DNA of 64,000 nt from AWTP1-13 sp963827545 (GTDB lineage: Bacteria > Pseudomonadota > Alphaproteobacteria > Rhizobiales > Hyphomicrobiaceae): NCBI GenBank assembly GCA_963827545.1, contig CAWHBI010000051.1:7357-71356 (forward strand), read 5' to 3'. Made by a program: the position numbers and the translations under genes. Under the pieces are notes generated by a model. It had not been told where the DNA came from. It saw only the letters and a list, made by a program, of their open reading frames with translations, and made no database searches. Of this stretch, positions 16,992 through 25,377 are shown in pieces; position 1 is the first letter of the stretch, and each line of letters opens with the position of its first letter.

Positions 16992-18683
16992 ATGGCGCAA
17001 CGGCTGGCAGGCGCTCTGTTTTGGTGGCTGGTCGCGCTGACGGCGGCGGGCGCCGCCGATGATGCGGGCGTGCTGCGGGCGCGGGAGGCGGGGGCAGCGC
17101 TGGCGCGCGGCAACGTCGACCAGGCGATCGCGCTCTTCACCGAGGCCCTCGACGACAAGAACCTGCCCAACGAGCGGCGCGCCACGCTTCTCACCGACCG
17201 CGGCGTCGCCTACGCGCGCCGCCAGAGTCCCAGGGAGGCGATCGAGGATTTCAACCGCGCGATCCAGCTCTATCCCGAATTTGCTGCGGTCTACAACAAT
17301 CGGGGCACCGTGCTGCTGAGCCTCGGGGTGGCGCGCGAGGCGATCAAGGATTTCGATCGCGCCCTGACGCTGGCGCCGGGCTACGCAGCAGCCTTTTCCA
17401 ATCGCGCCGGCGCTCACGTGAAGCTCGGTCAGATCGACCTGGCGATCGCCGACTACAGCAAGGCCATCTCGCTGGTGCCCGTGAATCCGGCAGCGTTCAC
17501 AGGTCGCGGCCGGGCGCATCTTGCCGCCGACCGGCCGCAGAGCGCGATCAGAGATTTCACGCGCGCGGTCGGCTTCGATGCCCGCTTCAGTGCCGGGTAT
17601 CGCAACCGGGCCGAGGCCAAGCTGGCGACAGAGCGCTACGACGAGGCGATCGAGGACTTCAGCCGAGCCGTCGCCTTCGAGCCGCGCAGCGCCGACCTCT
17701 ATCTGCTTCGGGGCTCGGCCTACCTTGACGCCGGCAACACCGCGTCCGCCATCAGGGATTTTGCCACGGCCGTCGATTTGAGCCCCCGCAGTGCCCAGCC
17801 GTACGCGCAGCGGGGCCTTGCCTACGCCAAGGCCGAGGCCTTCGACGATGCGCTCAACGATTTCGCGCGTGCCAGCGAGCTCGAGCCGCGCTCGCCCAGG
17901 GCGTTTGCTTACCGAGCCTGGGCATATCGCCAGCAGCAGCAGCCCGAGCTGGGCCTCAAAGACGTTGAGCGCGCGCTCAGGCTCGATCCGAACAGCGCCG
18001 ATGCCTACTGGGCCCGCGGCGAGATCCACGAGGCGCAGGGGCGCTCGGCTCTCGCCATACCCGACCTCAGGAAAGCGCTCGAACTCGATCCGCGCCTGAA
18101 AGATGCTGCCCGCGCCCTGGCGCGGCTGGGCGTCAACGTGGGTGCGGAAGGCTCGGAGATTGCGGATGCGGCGATGGAACGCTGGCGAGTCTTCCGGAAG
18201 GGGCGTCAGTTCGTCGCCAGCAGCGACGAGTTCCCGCGCCTGAAGATCGATCTGGAGATGATGGGCAAAGGAGAGCCGCGCATCCTGGAGTGGGAGGTCA
18301 AGCGGCCGCCGTTTGCGGGCATTGCGGTGCTGCGTTTCCACGCCGGCACGGTCGACGGGCCGCGCGGCGCCGAGGACATCGAGCAGGCCGCGATCGTCGA
18401 TCTGCAGACGAACGCGGTGGTGGCCGTCGAGACGCAACGCCGCGGGACCAGGGTAGCCGACTGGACCTGGGACGATGGCAAGCTCGTCGTGGCCAGCGCT
18501 GATGGCATCAAGGACGAATTTCAGCTCAGGCAGGGCAAGGCCAAGGACGCGCCGCCGCCCGCTGCTGCCCCGAAGCGCTATGCCGGGGAGCAGCCGAAGG
18601 GCTCGCCGTTCTGGTCGCCATGGGGCGGTGACCAGAAGGGTCGCAAACCCAAGACCCTGTTCGACCTCCTGTTCGGGAAGTAG
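16992..18683 (+). CDS. exported tetratricopeptide-repeat protein
   Basis: 563 residues with a signal peptide (LAGALFWWLVALTAAGAAD) and then about ten consecutive 34-residue TPR units over residues 30-385, recognisable by repeats such as YNNRGTVLLSLGVAREAIKDFDRAL. The last 170 residues form a separate region (MERWRVFRKGRQFVASSDEFPRL...) without repeats. TPR arrays make protein-binding superhelices, here probably in the periplasm. The ATG at 16992 with a GGGAAAGG ribosome site gives a clean signal peptide; a GTG at 16965 is the alternative. No partner gene is adjacent. Confidence 0.88.
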   Translation: MAQRLAGALFWWLVALTAAGAADDAGVLRAREAGAALARGNVDQAIALFTEALDDKNLPNERRATLLTDRGVAYARRQSPREAIEDFNRAIQLYPEFAAVYNNRGTVLLSLGVAREAIKDFDRALTLAPGYAAAFSNRAGAHVKLGQIDLAIADYSKAISLVPVNPAAFTGRGRAHLAADRPQSAIRDFTRAVGFDARFSAGYRNRAEAKLATERYDEAIEDFSRAVAFEPRSADLYLLRGSAYLDAGNTASAIRDFATAVDLSPRSAQPYAQRGLAYAKAEAFDDALNDFARASELEPRSPRAFAYRAWAYRQQQQPELGLKDVERALRLDPNSADAYWARGEIHEAQGRSALAIPDLRKALELDPRLKDAARALARLGVNVGAEGSEIADAAMERWRVFRKGRQFVASSDEFPRLKIDLEMMGKGEPRILEWEVKRPPFAGIAVLRFHAGTVDGPRGAEDIEQAAIVDLQTNAVVAVETQRRGTRVADWTWDDGKLVVASADGIKDEFQLRQGKAKDAPPPAAAPKRYAGEQPKGSPFWSPWGGDQKGRKPKTLFDLLFGK

Positions 18684-18792
18684 CGGGCCTGGCAATGACA
18701 GTGGGCCTACTGACCGGGTGATAGAGGGTCGCGCGCTGGACAGCGGGCCACAACGAGTGCCAGCAGGTTAGCTGGCCGGGGTGATGCCTCCA

Positions 18793-19453
18793 TCGTGCTC
18801 AGGTTTGCCCATGTGGCGGTGTGCCGCCGGGCTTGCGGGGTTCGCCGCCGGCCGCTATCCACTTCGCGCGTCAAGCAGCGTCAGGACGAGACGTAGCACG
18901 CGTCGAAATCTTCGACAGCGGCAAACTCTACAACGACGAGCAGGTCGTCGGCGCCGTGCAGTCGGGGGCGATCGAGATGGGGTCGGCCGTCATCAGTCAG
19001 ATTTCCAAGCGGCTGCCGGCCGCGGACATCATGGAGCAGCCTTTCCTTTTCAACTTCGAGGCCCTGACGCGGGCCGCCCTGAGCCCCGAGAGCCACCTGA
19101 GGCAGCTGATAGACAAGGCCGTCCTGGAAACCATCGGCGTGCACGTGCTGTGGTGGCAGAACGCGGGCACGCAAGTGCTCCTCTCCAAGGGGGTGGACAT
19201 CACGGAGCCGAGCCGGCTCAAGGAGAAGAAAGTGCGTGTTTTCAGCGACACCATGGCGAGTTTCGCCCGGCATTGCGGCGGAACACCGCAGGTCCTCTCC
19301 ATCACGAAGGTCCACGATGGGCTCAAGCAGGGCACCACCGACGTGGCGATGATCGCCACCGTGGCCGTAGAGACGCGCGAGCTCTGGAAGGTTGCCGACA
19401 CCAACGCACGGGATATCAAGTACGTGGTAGCGAAGCACTCAACGAGAAAATGA
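18793..19453 (+). pseudogene. truncated TRAP-transporter substrate-binding protein (DctP family)
   Basis: The frame from about 18870 to 19440 encodes the middle of a DctP-type binding protein: VEIFDSGKLYNDEQVVGAVQSGAIEMG, PFLFNFEALTRA, LWWQNAGTQVLLS, KVRVFSDTMASFARHCGGTPQ. A piece of the mature N-terminus (IVLRFAHVA) is found in another frame near 18793, so the start is shifted and shortened. The C-terminus stops after KYVVAKHSTRK, about 60 residues early. No dctQ or dctM genes follow. The broken end abuts a truncated TctC gene on the other strand. Confidence 0.8.
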
Positions 19454-19949
19454 AGCCCTCGGGTGTAAATTCCAATCGCAAGGTGCCGAGCACCCGCAAT
19501 TTCGCGATCACTTCAGGCTCCTCCAAGATAGCGGTGATTTCGGCGTGGAGCCGCTTGACAATGTCGGCCGGCAGCTTCGGCGGGCCAGCCACACCCAGCC
19601 ACGAGGTCGCCTCATAGCCGGGGATCGTCTCGCCAACGGTTGGGACATCGGGCAGGGCAAAGAACCGCGTCAGGCCGGTCGTTGCAAGCGCGCGGAGCTG
19701 GCCGCTCCTCACCAGCTCCAGAACCAAGATCGGTGACTCGAACGCAAAATCGATGTGCTTGCCGAGCAACATGGTCGACACCACCGCGCCGCCTTTGGTG
19801 GCAACGTGCTGGAGGTCCACCTTCGCCATGGCCGCGAACAGCGCCCCGGCCAGGTGCTGGGTCGTACCCGGCCCGGCAGACCCGTAGAACATCGGGTTGG
19901 AAGAGGACTTGGGCGTCTTGATCAGGTCGGCAACTGACTTCACCGGGTG
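19447..19949 (-). pseudogene. truncated TctC/Bug-family solute-binding protein
   Basis: About 165 codons matching the second half of a tripartite-tricarboxylate-transporter binding protein: FYGSAGPGTTQHLAGALFAAMA, GKHIDFAFES, LRALATTGLTRFFALPDVPTVGE, LGVAGPPKLPADIVKRLHAE. The signal peptide and first lobe are missing, and the frame upstream (20063-19950) has no family sequence. The last 20 or so residues are replaced by codons that belong to the opposing dctP remnant. Both genes were therefore cut and joined tail to tail at about 19447. Confidence 0.8.
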
Positions 19950-20125
19950 GTCGTCGCCCCAGCATCTACGCCAAACGCAGTAACAATCGCAAATGTAAAC
20001 ATTATGACCACCCCCGCAGCGGATCAATGCCGGAAGCATGTCCGCCTCTGTCGGGACGGTCAACGCTCCGAGGTGAGATTTTTGTTAAGCCGTGGCCATG
20101 AGGTCACGTAAACAGCACGATGGCC

Positions 20126-20557
20126 TTACGGCTCGGCAACAAAGACGGGGATTTGGCGGGCCGTGCGTGCCTGGTATTCCGCGTATGGCGGGTAGGCCGC
20201 GACGGCTAGTGTCCACAGACGATCCCGTTCCGCCTTGTCCTTGATCTCGCGCACCTGCATCGGACGGACCACGGTCTCGTCGCGAAGCTCGACATGCGGA
20301 TTGGCGCGCAGATTGTGCACCCAGACCGGATCCTTCGGCGCTCCGCCCTGCGAAGCGACGAGGACGTAGCGATCGCCGTCCTTAACCCGCATGAGGGGCG
20401 TTTTGCGGATTGCACCAGTTTTGTTGCCTGAGTGAGTCACGATGATCACAGGCAAGCCCGTGTCTCGCAGGGTGATGCCTTTGGTGCCGCCGCTGCTCTC
20501 GTAAAGCTCGACCTGCTCACGCACCCAGTCTCGGGGGCTTGGAACATACTTTGCCAT
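20126..20557 (-). CDS. DDN-like (F420H2-dependent) nitroreductase-family protein
   Basis: 143 residues: PVIIVTHSGNKTGAIRKTPLMRV, DGDRYVLVASQGGAPKDPVWVHNLRANPHVELR, and a C-terminal TARQIPVFV. This is the pattern of the deazaflavin-dependent nitroreductase family (DUF385), split-barrel proteins that in actinobacteria use F420H2 to reduce quinones or nitro drugs. In alphaproteobacteria the family is less expected and the cofactor could be F420 or flavin. No F420 biosynthesis gene is in the window. An AGAGG ribosome site precedes the ATG. Confidence 0.88.
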   Translation of the reverse strand: MAKYVPSPRDWVREQVELYESSGGTKGITLRDTGLPVIIVTHSGNKTGAIRKTPLMRVKDGDRYVLVASQGGAPKDPVWVHNLRANPHVELRDETVVRPMQVREIKDKAERDRLWTLAVAAYPPYAEYQARTARQIPVFVAEP

Positions 20558-20734
20558 AAACCCAACCTCTACATCGGTGTCGCCAATTTATCTTCCCTGG
20601 AGGTCTCTACCAACCAGGAAAGCGGCACGGCGGGTTCGCTTGCGCCCCGATTCCTGCCCGTTCGCGCCTCGGCGAACCGTTGAGAGTGCCAGCAGCAGTC
20701 GGCTCGAGCGAACGCCAATGTGGACGCTGCCGGT

Positions 20735-21616
20735 TCACGGGGCAAGCGCGGGATGAAGCGTTACAATGGCGGCGGCATCCAACTCGCTCTTGCCTTGGGC
20801 GATCAGGTGGCGGTAGAGCGTCAACGCCTGCGTCGCCATCGGCATGGACACCTGCCGCGCGCTGGCGGCCTGGTGCAGCATTTCCAAATCCTTGAGGACC
20901 TGCCGGGCAAAACCGCGTGGTGCGAAGTCGCGCGCGATCATGCGCTCGAACAGGATCGGCAGCAGGTTCGAGCCGGCGTGGCCAGACGCCAGCGCCGCAG
21001 GGATCTTCGTGGCATCGACGCCATAAGCCTCGGCGAGACGCAGCGCTTCGGCGATCACGCAGTAGTTGGCAAGCACCAGCGTCTGGTTGACGAGCTTGGT
21101 GGCCTGACCGGAGCCGATGCCGCCCAAGTGCGTGAAGCTGCCGAGCCTCTCCATCACGGGTTTGATGCGGGCGATGGCCTCCGCCTCGCCACCGGCCATG
21201 ATGGCGAGCGTGCCGCTCGCGGCTGCGGCAGGGCCACCCGAGACCGGAGCATCGACGAAGCTCACGCCAGAGGCTGCCGAGAGCGCGGCTGCGACGCGTT
21301 TCGTCGTGTCGATCTCAGTGGTCGAATGATCGACGAGCACCTTGCCCTGAAGCTGCCCGGCCGAGCTGACGCCGGCGGTCCCCAGAACGACTTCCTCCAC
21401 GGCGGCCGTCGTCGTCACCGACACGAGAATGATATCGGCAGCGCGAGCGACCTCGGCGGGGGATGCGCAAGCCTGCACGCCTCGTTGGGCAGCGGCAGTC
21501 ACTTTCTCCGGCACGATGTCGTAGCCTGCGACACGATGGCTGGTTTCGATCAGCCGCCCGGTAAAGGCCTCGCCCATGAGCCCAAGACCGATGAACCCGA
21601 TGACAGGCATGCTCAT
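20735..21616 (-). CDS. NAD(P)-dependent beta-hydroxyacid dehydrogenase
   Basis: 293 residues of the 3-hydroxyisobutyrate dehydrogenase / tartronate-semialdehyde reductase family. VIGFIGLGLMGEAF binds the dinucleotide, FVDAPVSGGPAAAASGTL binds substrate, GSGQATKLVNQTL carries the catalytic Lys, and KDLEMLHQAA is the conserved C-terminal segment. It is the third gene of a unit with pdxA and an amidohydrolase, 48 bp after the latter, with an AAGGAGG ribosome site. In that setting a hydroxyacid or sugar-acid intermediate is the likely substrate. Confidence 0.92.
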   Translation of the reverse strand: MSMPVIGFIGLGLMGEAFTGRLIETSHRVAGYDIVPEKVTAAAQRGVQACASPAEVARAADIILVSVTTTAAVEEVVLGTAGVSSAGQLQGKVLVDHSTTEIDTTKRVAAALSAASGVSFVDAPVSGGPAAAASGTLAIMAGGEAEAIARIKPVMERLGSFTHLGGIGSGQATKLVNQTLVLANYCVIAEALRLAEAYGVDATKIPAALASGHAGSNLLPILFERMIARDFAPRGFARQVLKDLEMLHQAASARQVSMPMATQALTLYRHLIAQGKSELDAAAIVTLHPALAP

Positions 21617-21664
21617 GTGGCCTCCTTTGCGAGGATTGGAAAAGGGTGGATGGGTCTGTAGCCC

Positions 21665-22576
21665 TTACAACCGATAGATGCGCACGGCGTTGTCGTGGAA
21701 CAGCTTCCTGCGCGCTGCGTCGGGCAACTCCCGCGTGATTGCGAGGAAACTGCCGTAGATTTCATCGAACGTGGCAACCAGCGAGTCGACCGGGAAGTTG
21801 GATGCAAACATGGCCCGCTCAACGCCGAAGATGCGGATGGCATCGTGCACCACGGGCCCTTGCAGCTCCGCGGTCCAACGCTGTCCCGGCACCCCGAGGC
21901 CGGAGATTTTCAGCATGACGTTTGCGTGTGTTGCCAGCAGGTCGGTTGCGCGCCGCCAGCCCGCAAGGCCTTCCGGGCTGCGGTCGGCAGGCAGGCCGGT
22001 GTGATTGACGATGATGGTGGTGTCCGGGAAATCGCGGGCGAGATCGGCCGCGGCATCGAAGTGCCACCAGGGCGTCTGCAAGTCGAAGTGCAGCGTGTGC
22101 TTGGCGAGCAGGGCAAAGCCCTTCCGCCATTGCGGGCAATCCATCGAGCCAGGCGCGCCGCGCCGGGCGTCCCTCCACTGGGCCGCTGATTTGGGTTTGT
22201 GGCGCACGCTCCTGACCAGGGGAAAGGCGGCCTGCTGCTCGATCACATCGACGGCGTCCGCGCGGTCGAGCCAGGCCTGGGCCACCATGGCGTTGGGCAG
22301 GCCATGCCGTGCGGCCATGTCGTGCACCCAGCGTGTCTCGGCGATGGGGTCGCTGCTGTCCCACTCAGCTTCGACGTACACCGTCTTGACGACATTGAAA
22401 CGGCGGCTGTCGCGACGATAGTCGGCCGGCAGATAGGCCTTGCGGATCGCCGAGGTGTCGCCGTAGCGGAAGGGCAACATCGGCTCGGCGCGGAGCCATG
22501 GATGAGCCTTTAGCTCGAGGTCCCAGATGTGGTGATGCGCATCGGCGATCGACAGTCGCGCTGCATCGTCGGTCAT
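21665..22576 (-). CDS. amidohydrolase/lactonase (COG3618 family)
   Basis: 303 residues of a TIM-barrel metal-dependent hydrolase: ADAHHHIWD at the N-terminus (metal histidines), VYVEAEWD, VRHKP, TTIIVNHTGLPAD, and MFASNFPVDSL with the C-terminal Asp-equivalent region. Relatives hydrolyse lactones such as L-fuconolactone or 2-pyrone-4,6-dicarboxylate. It starts five bases after the pdxA stop, so the two are translationally coupled. This gene, the dehydrogenase after it and pdxA form a likely catabolic operon. Confidence 0.9.
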   Translation of the reverse strand: MTDDAARLSIADAHHHIWDLELKAHPWLRAEPMLPFRYGDTSAIRKAYLPADYRRDSRRFNVVKTVYVEAEWDSSDPIAETRWVHDMAARHGLPNAMVAQAWLDRADAVDVIEQQAAFPLVRSVRHKPKSAAQWRDARRGAPGSMDCPQWRKGFALLAKHTLHFDLQTPWWHFDAAADLARDFPDTTIIVNHTGLPADRSPEGLAGWRRATDLLATHANVMLKISGLGVPGQRWTAELQGPVVHDAIRIFGVERAMFASNFPVDSLVATFDEIYGSFLAITRELPDAARRKLFHDNAVRIYRL

Positions 22577-22580
22577 GGGG

Positions 22581-23681
22581 CTACGCGTCCTGCTGCACGG
22601 CCCCGAGCCCCAGCGCTGTGCGCGCGTCGGCGAGGCTCACGCGCCGCGTCGGACCGGCCGCGGCCGCGATCTGACGCCCCATTTTGGCAGCCAGCAGGAT
22701 CGCATTGCGGCCCGCGCCGATGCTGGCAATGCCTTTGCCGGCGATATCGTAAGCGGTGCCGTGGGCCGGCGTTGCAATCGGCATAGGGAAGCCGCCGAGC
22801 AGCGTCACGCCCTTGTCGAAGCCGATCAGCTTCATCGCGATCTGGCCCTGGTCGTGGTACATGGTCAGCACGGCATCGAATTGTCCGGCGCGCGCTCGCA
22901 CGAACACAGTGTCGGACGGATATGGCCCGTCGCAGACGATGCCTCTCACCTTTGCTTCCCGCACCGCCGGAGCGATGATGTCGATCTCCTCGCGGCCGAA
23001 GTTGCCGTTGTCGCCGGCATGCGGATTGAGCGCCGCTACCGCGATGCGTGGCGGGGAGAAGCCGGCCGCCGCCATGGCGGCATGCGTCAGCTCGAGCCCT
23101 CTCACAATGGCTGGGATGGTGAGCAGTCCAGGCACGGCGGCGAGAGGCACGTGGCTCGTCACCCGCGCATTCCACAAGCCGTCGAGCACATTGAACTCCC
23201 GAGCCTCGCCACTGAAGCCGATGGCGTTGGCGGTGAACGAGATTTCATCGTCGTAGTCGGGCTGTGCCAGTCGCATGGCGCCCTTGTTGAAGGGTGTGAA
23301 GGCCACCGCGTGGGCCGCGCCCGCTTTGGCGAGCGCCAGCGCGGAGAGGTAGTTTTCTTTGGCGAACACGCCCCCAGCGCGAGAGATCTCGGCGCGCCTG
23401 ATGGCGGCGGGGTCCAGGTGGCCGAGGTCGACGAGGACGGGGCGGCCGGGGGTCTCGGGCAGCGGTGCGTGGGCGCCGACCATCTCGATATCGAGCGCGA
23501 CGTTGGCGATCTTGGCGCCGTCTTCGAGCACCCGCCGGTCGCCGATCACGACGAGCCTGGCGGCGTCCCGCACATCCCCGATCGCCAAGAGCTTCGCCGC
23601 CAGCTCTGGGCTGATGCCGGCCGGGTCGCCCATCGCCAGGGCGACGGTCGGCGTTGCCTGCCCTGACGCCTTGGCCGCCAT
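22581..23681 (-). CDS. pdxA: 4-hydroxythreonine-4-phosphate dehydrogenase family (PdxA-like)
   Basis: 366 residues, slightly longer than E. coli PdxA (329). ALAMGDPAGISPELAAK, TSHVPLAAVPGLLT, AVAALNPHAGDNGNFGREE, GPYPSDTVF, TMYHDQGQIAMKLIGFDKGV and GTAYDIAGKGIAS are all present, so the metal- and NAD-binding residues are intact. Vitamin B6 synthesis is the classic role, but pdxA in that pathway usually sits with ksgA or surA. Linked to a lactonase and a beta-hydroxyacid dehydrogenase, it is more likely a PdxA2-type enzyme of sugar-acid or four-carbon acid catabolism. An AGGAG ribosome site precedes the ATG at 23681. Confidence 0.92.
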   Translation of the reverse strand: MAAKASGQATPTVALAMGDPAGISPELAAKLLAIGDVRDAARLVVIGDRRVLEDGAKIANVALDIEMVGAHAPLPETPGRPVLVDLGHLDPAAIRRAEISRAGGVFAKENYLSALALAKAGAAHAVAFTPFNKGAMRLAQPDYDDEISFTANAIGFSGEAREFNVLDGLWNARVTSHVPLAAVPGLLTIPAIVRGLELTHAAMAAAGFSPPRIAVAALNPHAGDNGNFGREEIDIIAPAVREAKVRGIVCDGPYPSDTVFVRARAGQFDAVLTMYHDQGQIAMKLIGFDKGVTLLGGFPMPIATPAHGTAYDIAGKGIASIGAGRNAILLAAKMGRQIAAAAGPTRRVSLADARTALGLGAVQQDA

Positions 23682-24115
23682 GCCGGGCTCCTGCGGTTGC
23701 CGCTGGTACGCAGGAAAAGGCTAGCACCCCCGTGCCGCCGACCTCAATGTCGGGAGCCGGGAGGCGGACGGACGTCTCGCTTGCACGCTCGGCCGCCCGA
23801 CGATGCCGCGTTTACGACCAGTCAAACCTGGACATTAAGCGTTCGGCAGCGCCGCGCCTCTATAACCAAGCAACCGCCCGCCTGTGCTTTCTACGAACAG
23901 GAAGCGTCGATGAAGCGCGTTTTGCTATGAACGGCGGCCCTTTGCTGCAACGCAGTGGTTTTTCGTCCAGCAAGTTCAGGGTTGCGCTGGCAGCGGGTTA
24001 CGGGCGAAACTTGCCTGTCAGACCAATGGCGTCCGAATGGCCGATGGTGATTGCCGCTGCCAAGACGTGCGCTGGTCGCGCTAGAATTCCCCGCAGCGGC
24101 TGCAGGTGCCAAGGC
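23682..24115. other. intergenic region between pdxA and the RND adaptor
   Basis: 434 bp between divergent genes. No convincing ORF or RNA gene was seen. The frames that cross it have no recognisable family sequence. It must hold both promoters, but no clear -35/-10 pair or operator palindrome could be picked out. Confidence 0.4.
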
Positions 24116-25331
24116 ATGCGCGAAGGCTGGTTCTCGGGTTGGCGCGCGGGCATTGCGCTCGCGGCGGCCGCCTTTGCAGCGCTGTCGGCGGGATGCGACC
24201 AGGGTCAGCCGCAGGCGGCTCAGCAGAAGATCGCGCCGCCGGCTCCGGTCGTCAGCGTCTCCAAGCCCGTCTCAGCGCCAGATCATCGACTGGGACGAGT
24301 ACACCGGCCGCTTCGACGCGGTGCAGACCGTGGAGATACGGGCGCGGATCTCGGGCTATCTCAACGAGGTGCGCTTCAAGGACGGCCAGATGGTCAAGCA
24401 GGGCGACCTGCTGTTCGCCATCGATCCGCGCCCCTTCGAGCGCGCGCTGGAGCAGGCCAAGGCCGAGCTGTTCGCCGCCACCACCAAGGTCGAGAACGCC
24501 AACCTCGACATCGTGCGCGGCAAACCCCTGGTCGAGCGCAAGATCATCTCCGACAAGACTTTCGACGACCGCATGTCGCTCATGCGGGACGCCCAAGCTT
24601 CAGTGAAGGTGGCCGAGGCCAAGGTGAAGTCGGCCGAGCTCGAACTGTCGTTTGCCACCATCGCCGCGCCGATTTCGGGCCGCATCGGCCGGTCGATGGT
24701 CACCGCGGGCAACTGGGTGAGCGCCGGCAGCGTCACCGGGGCGACGCTGCTTACCACCATCGTCAGCCAGGACCCGATCTACATCTACTTCGACGTCAAC
24801 GAGAACAACCACATCAAATACAAGCGCCTGGCCGGGCGCGGTGTGGCGGCTGGAGCTGCCGATGTCGGCGCCCAGGTCGAAGTGGCGCTTCCCGACGAGC
24901 GTGGCTTCCCGCACAAGGGGCAGCTCGATTTTCTCGACAACCGGCTGGACCAGGGCACGGGCACGCTCAGGGCGCGCGCTGTCCTCGCCAACAAGGCGGG
25001 CCTGTTCTCGCCTGGACTGTTCGGCCGCGTTCGCGTCACGGCCGCGCCTCCCTATACCGCGCTCCTGATCCCCGACGAGGCCATCGCCACCGACCAGACC
25101 AACAAGTATGTGTTCGTCGTCGGTGACGACGGCACCGTGGCGCGCAGAAACATCAGGATGGGGCCGCTGGTGGAGGGCCTGCGCGTGGTGCGCGAGGGCG
25201 TCTCCGGCGACGACTGGGTGATCACCAAAGGACTGCAGCGCGTCCGCCCCGGGCTGAAGGTTGAGCCCAAGCGCGTGGCAATCGCGGCGTCGGAGGGGCC
25301 GCCGAGCGCCGCGGCCAAGGCAGCGGAATGA
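24116..25331 (+). pseudogene. RND efflux periplasmic adaptor lipoprotein, frame broken by one base
   Basis: Codons from ATG 24116 give a lipoprotein signal with lipobox LSAGC, then VVSVSKPV. The continuation QRQIIDWDEYTGRF is one base out of frame; dropping the T at 24272 joins them exactly. The rest is a normal 400-residue membrane-fusion protein: VEIRARISGYLNEVRFKDGQMVKQGDLLF, a coiled-coil hairpin, SFATIAAPISGRIGRS, and the beta-barrel IPDEAIATDQTNKYVFVV. It feeds the inner-membrane pump encoded 46 bp downstream. The break may be a sequencing error or a true mutation. Confidence 0.85.
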
Positions 25332-25377
25332 TGCACCAGCCTTTCGCGCTCGCTGCTGCGATCTAGAGGGCAGCCTC

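Noticed and set aside
16926..18695. 589-codon frame antisense to the TPR gene
   Set aside because: The TPR repeats on the other strand are unambiguous.
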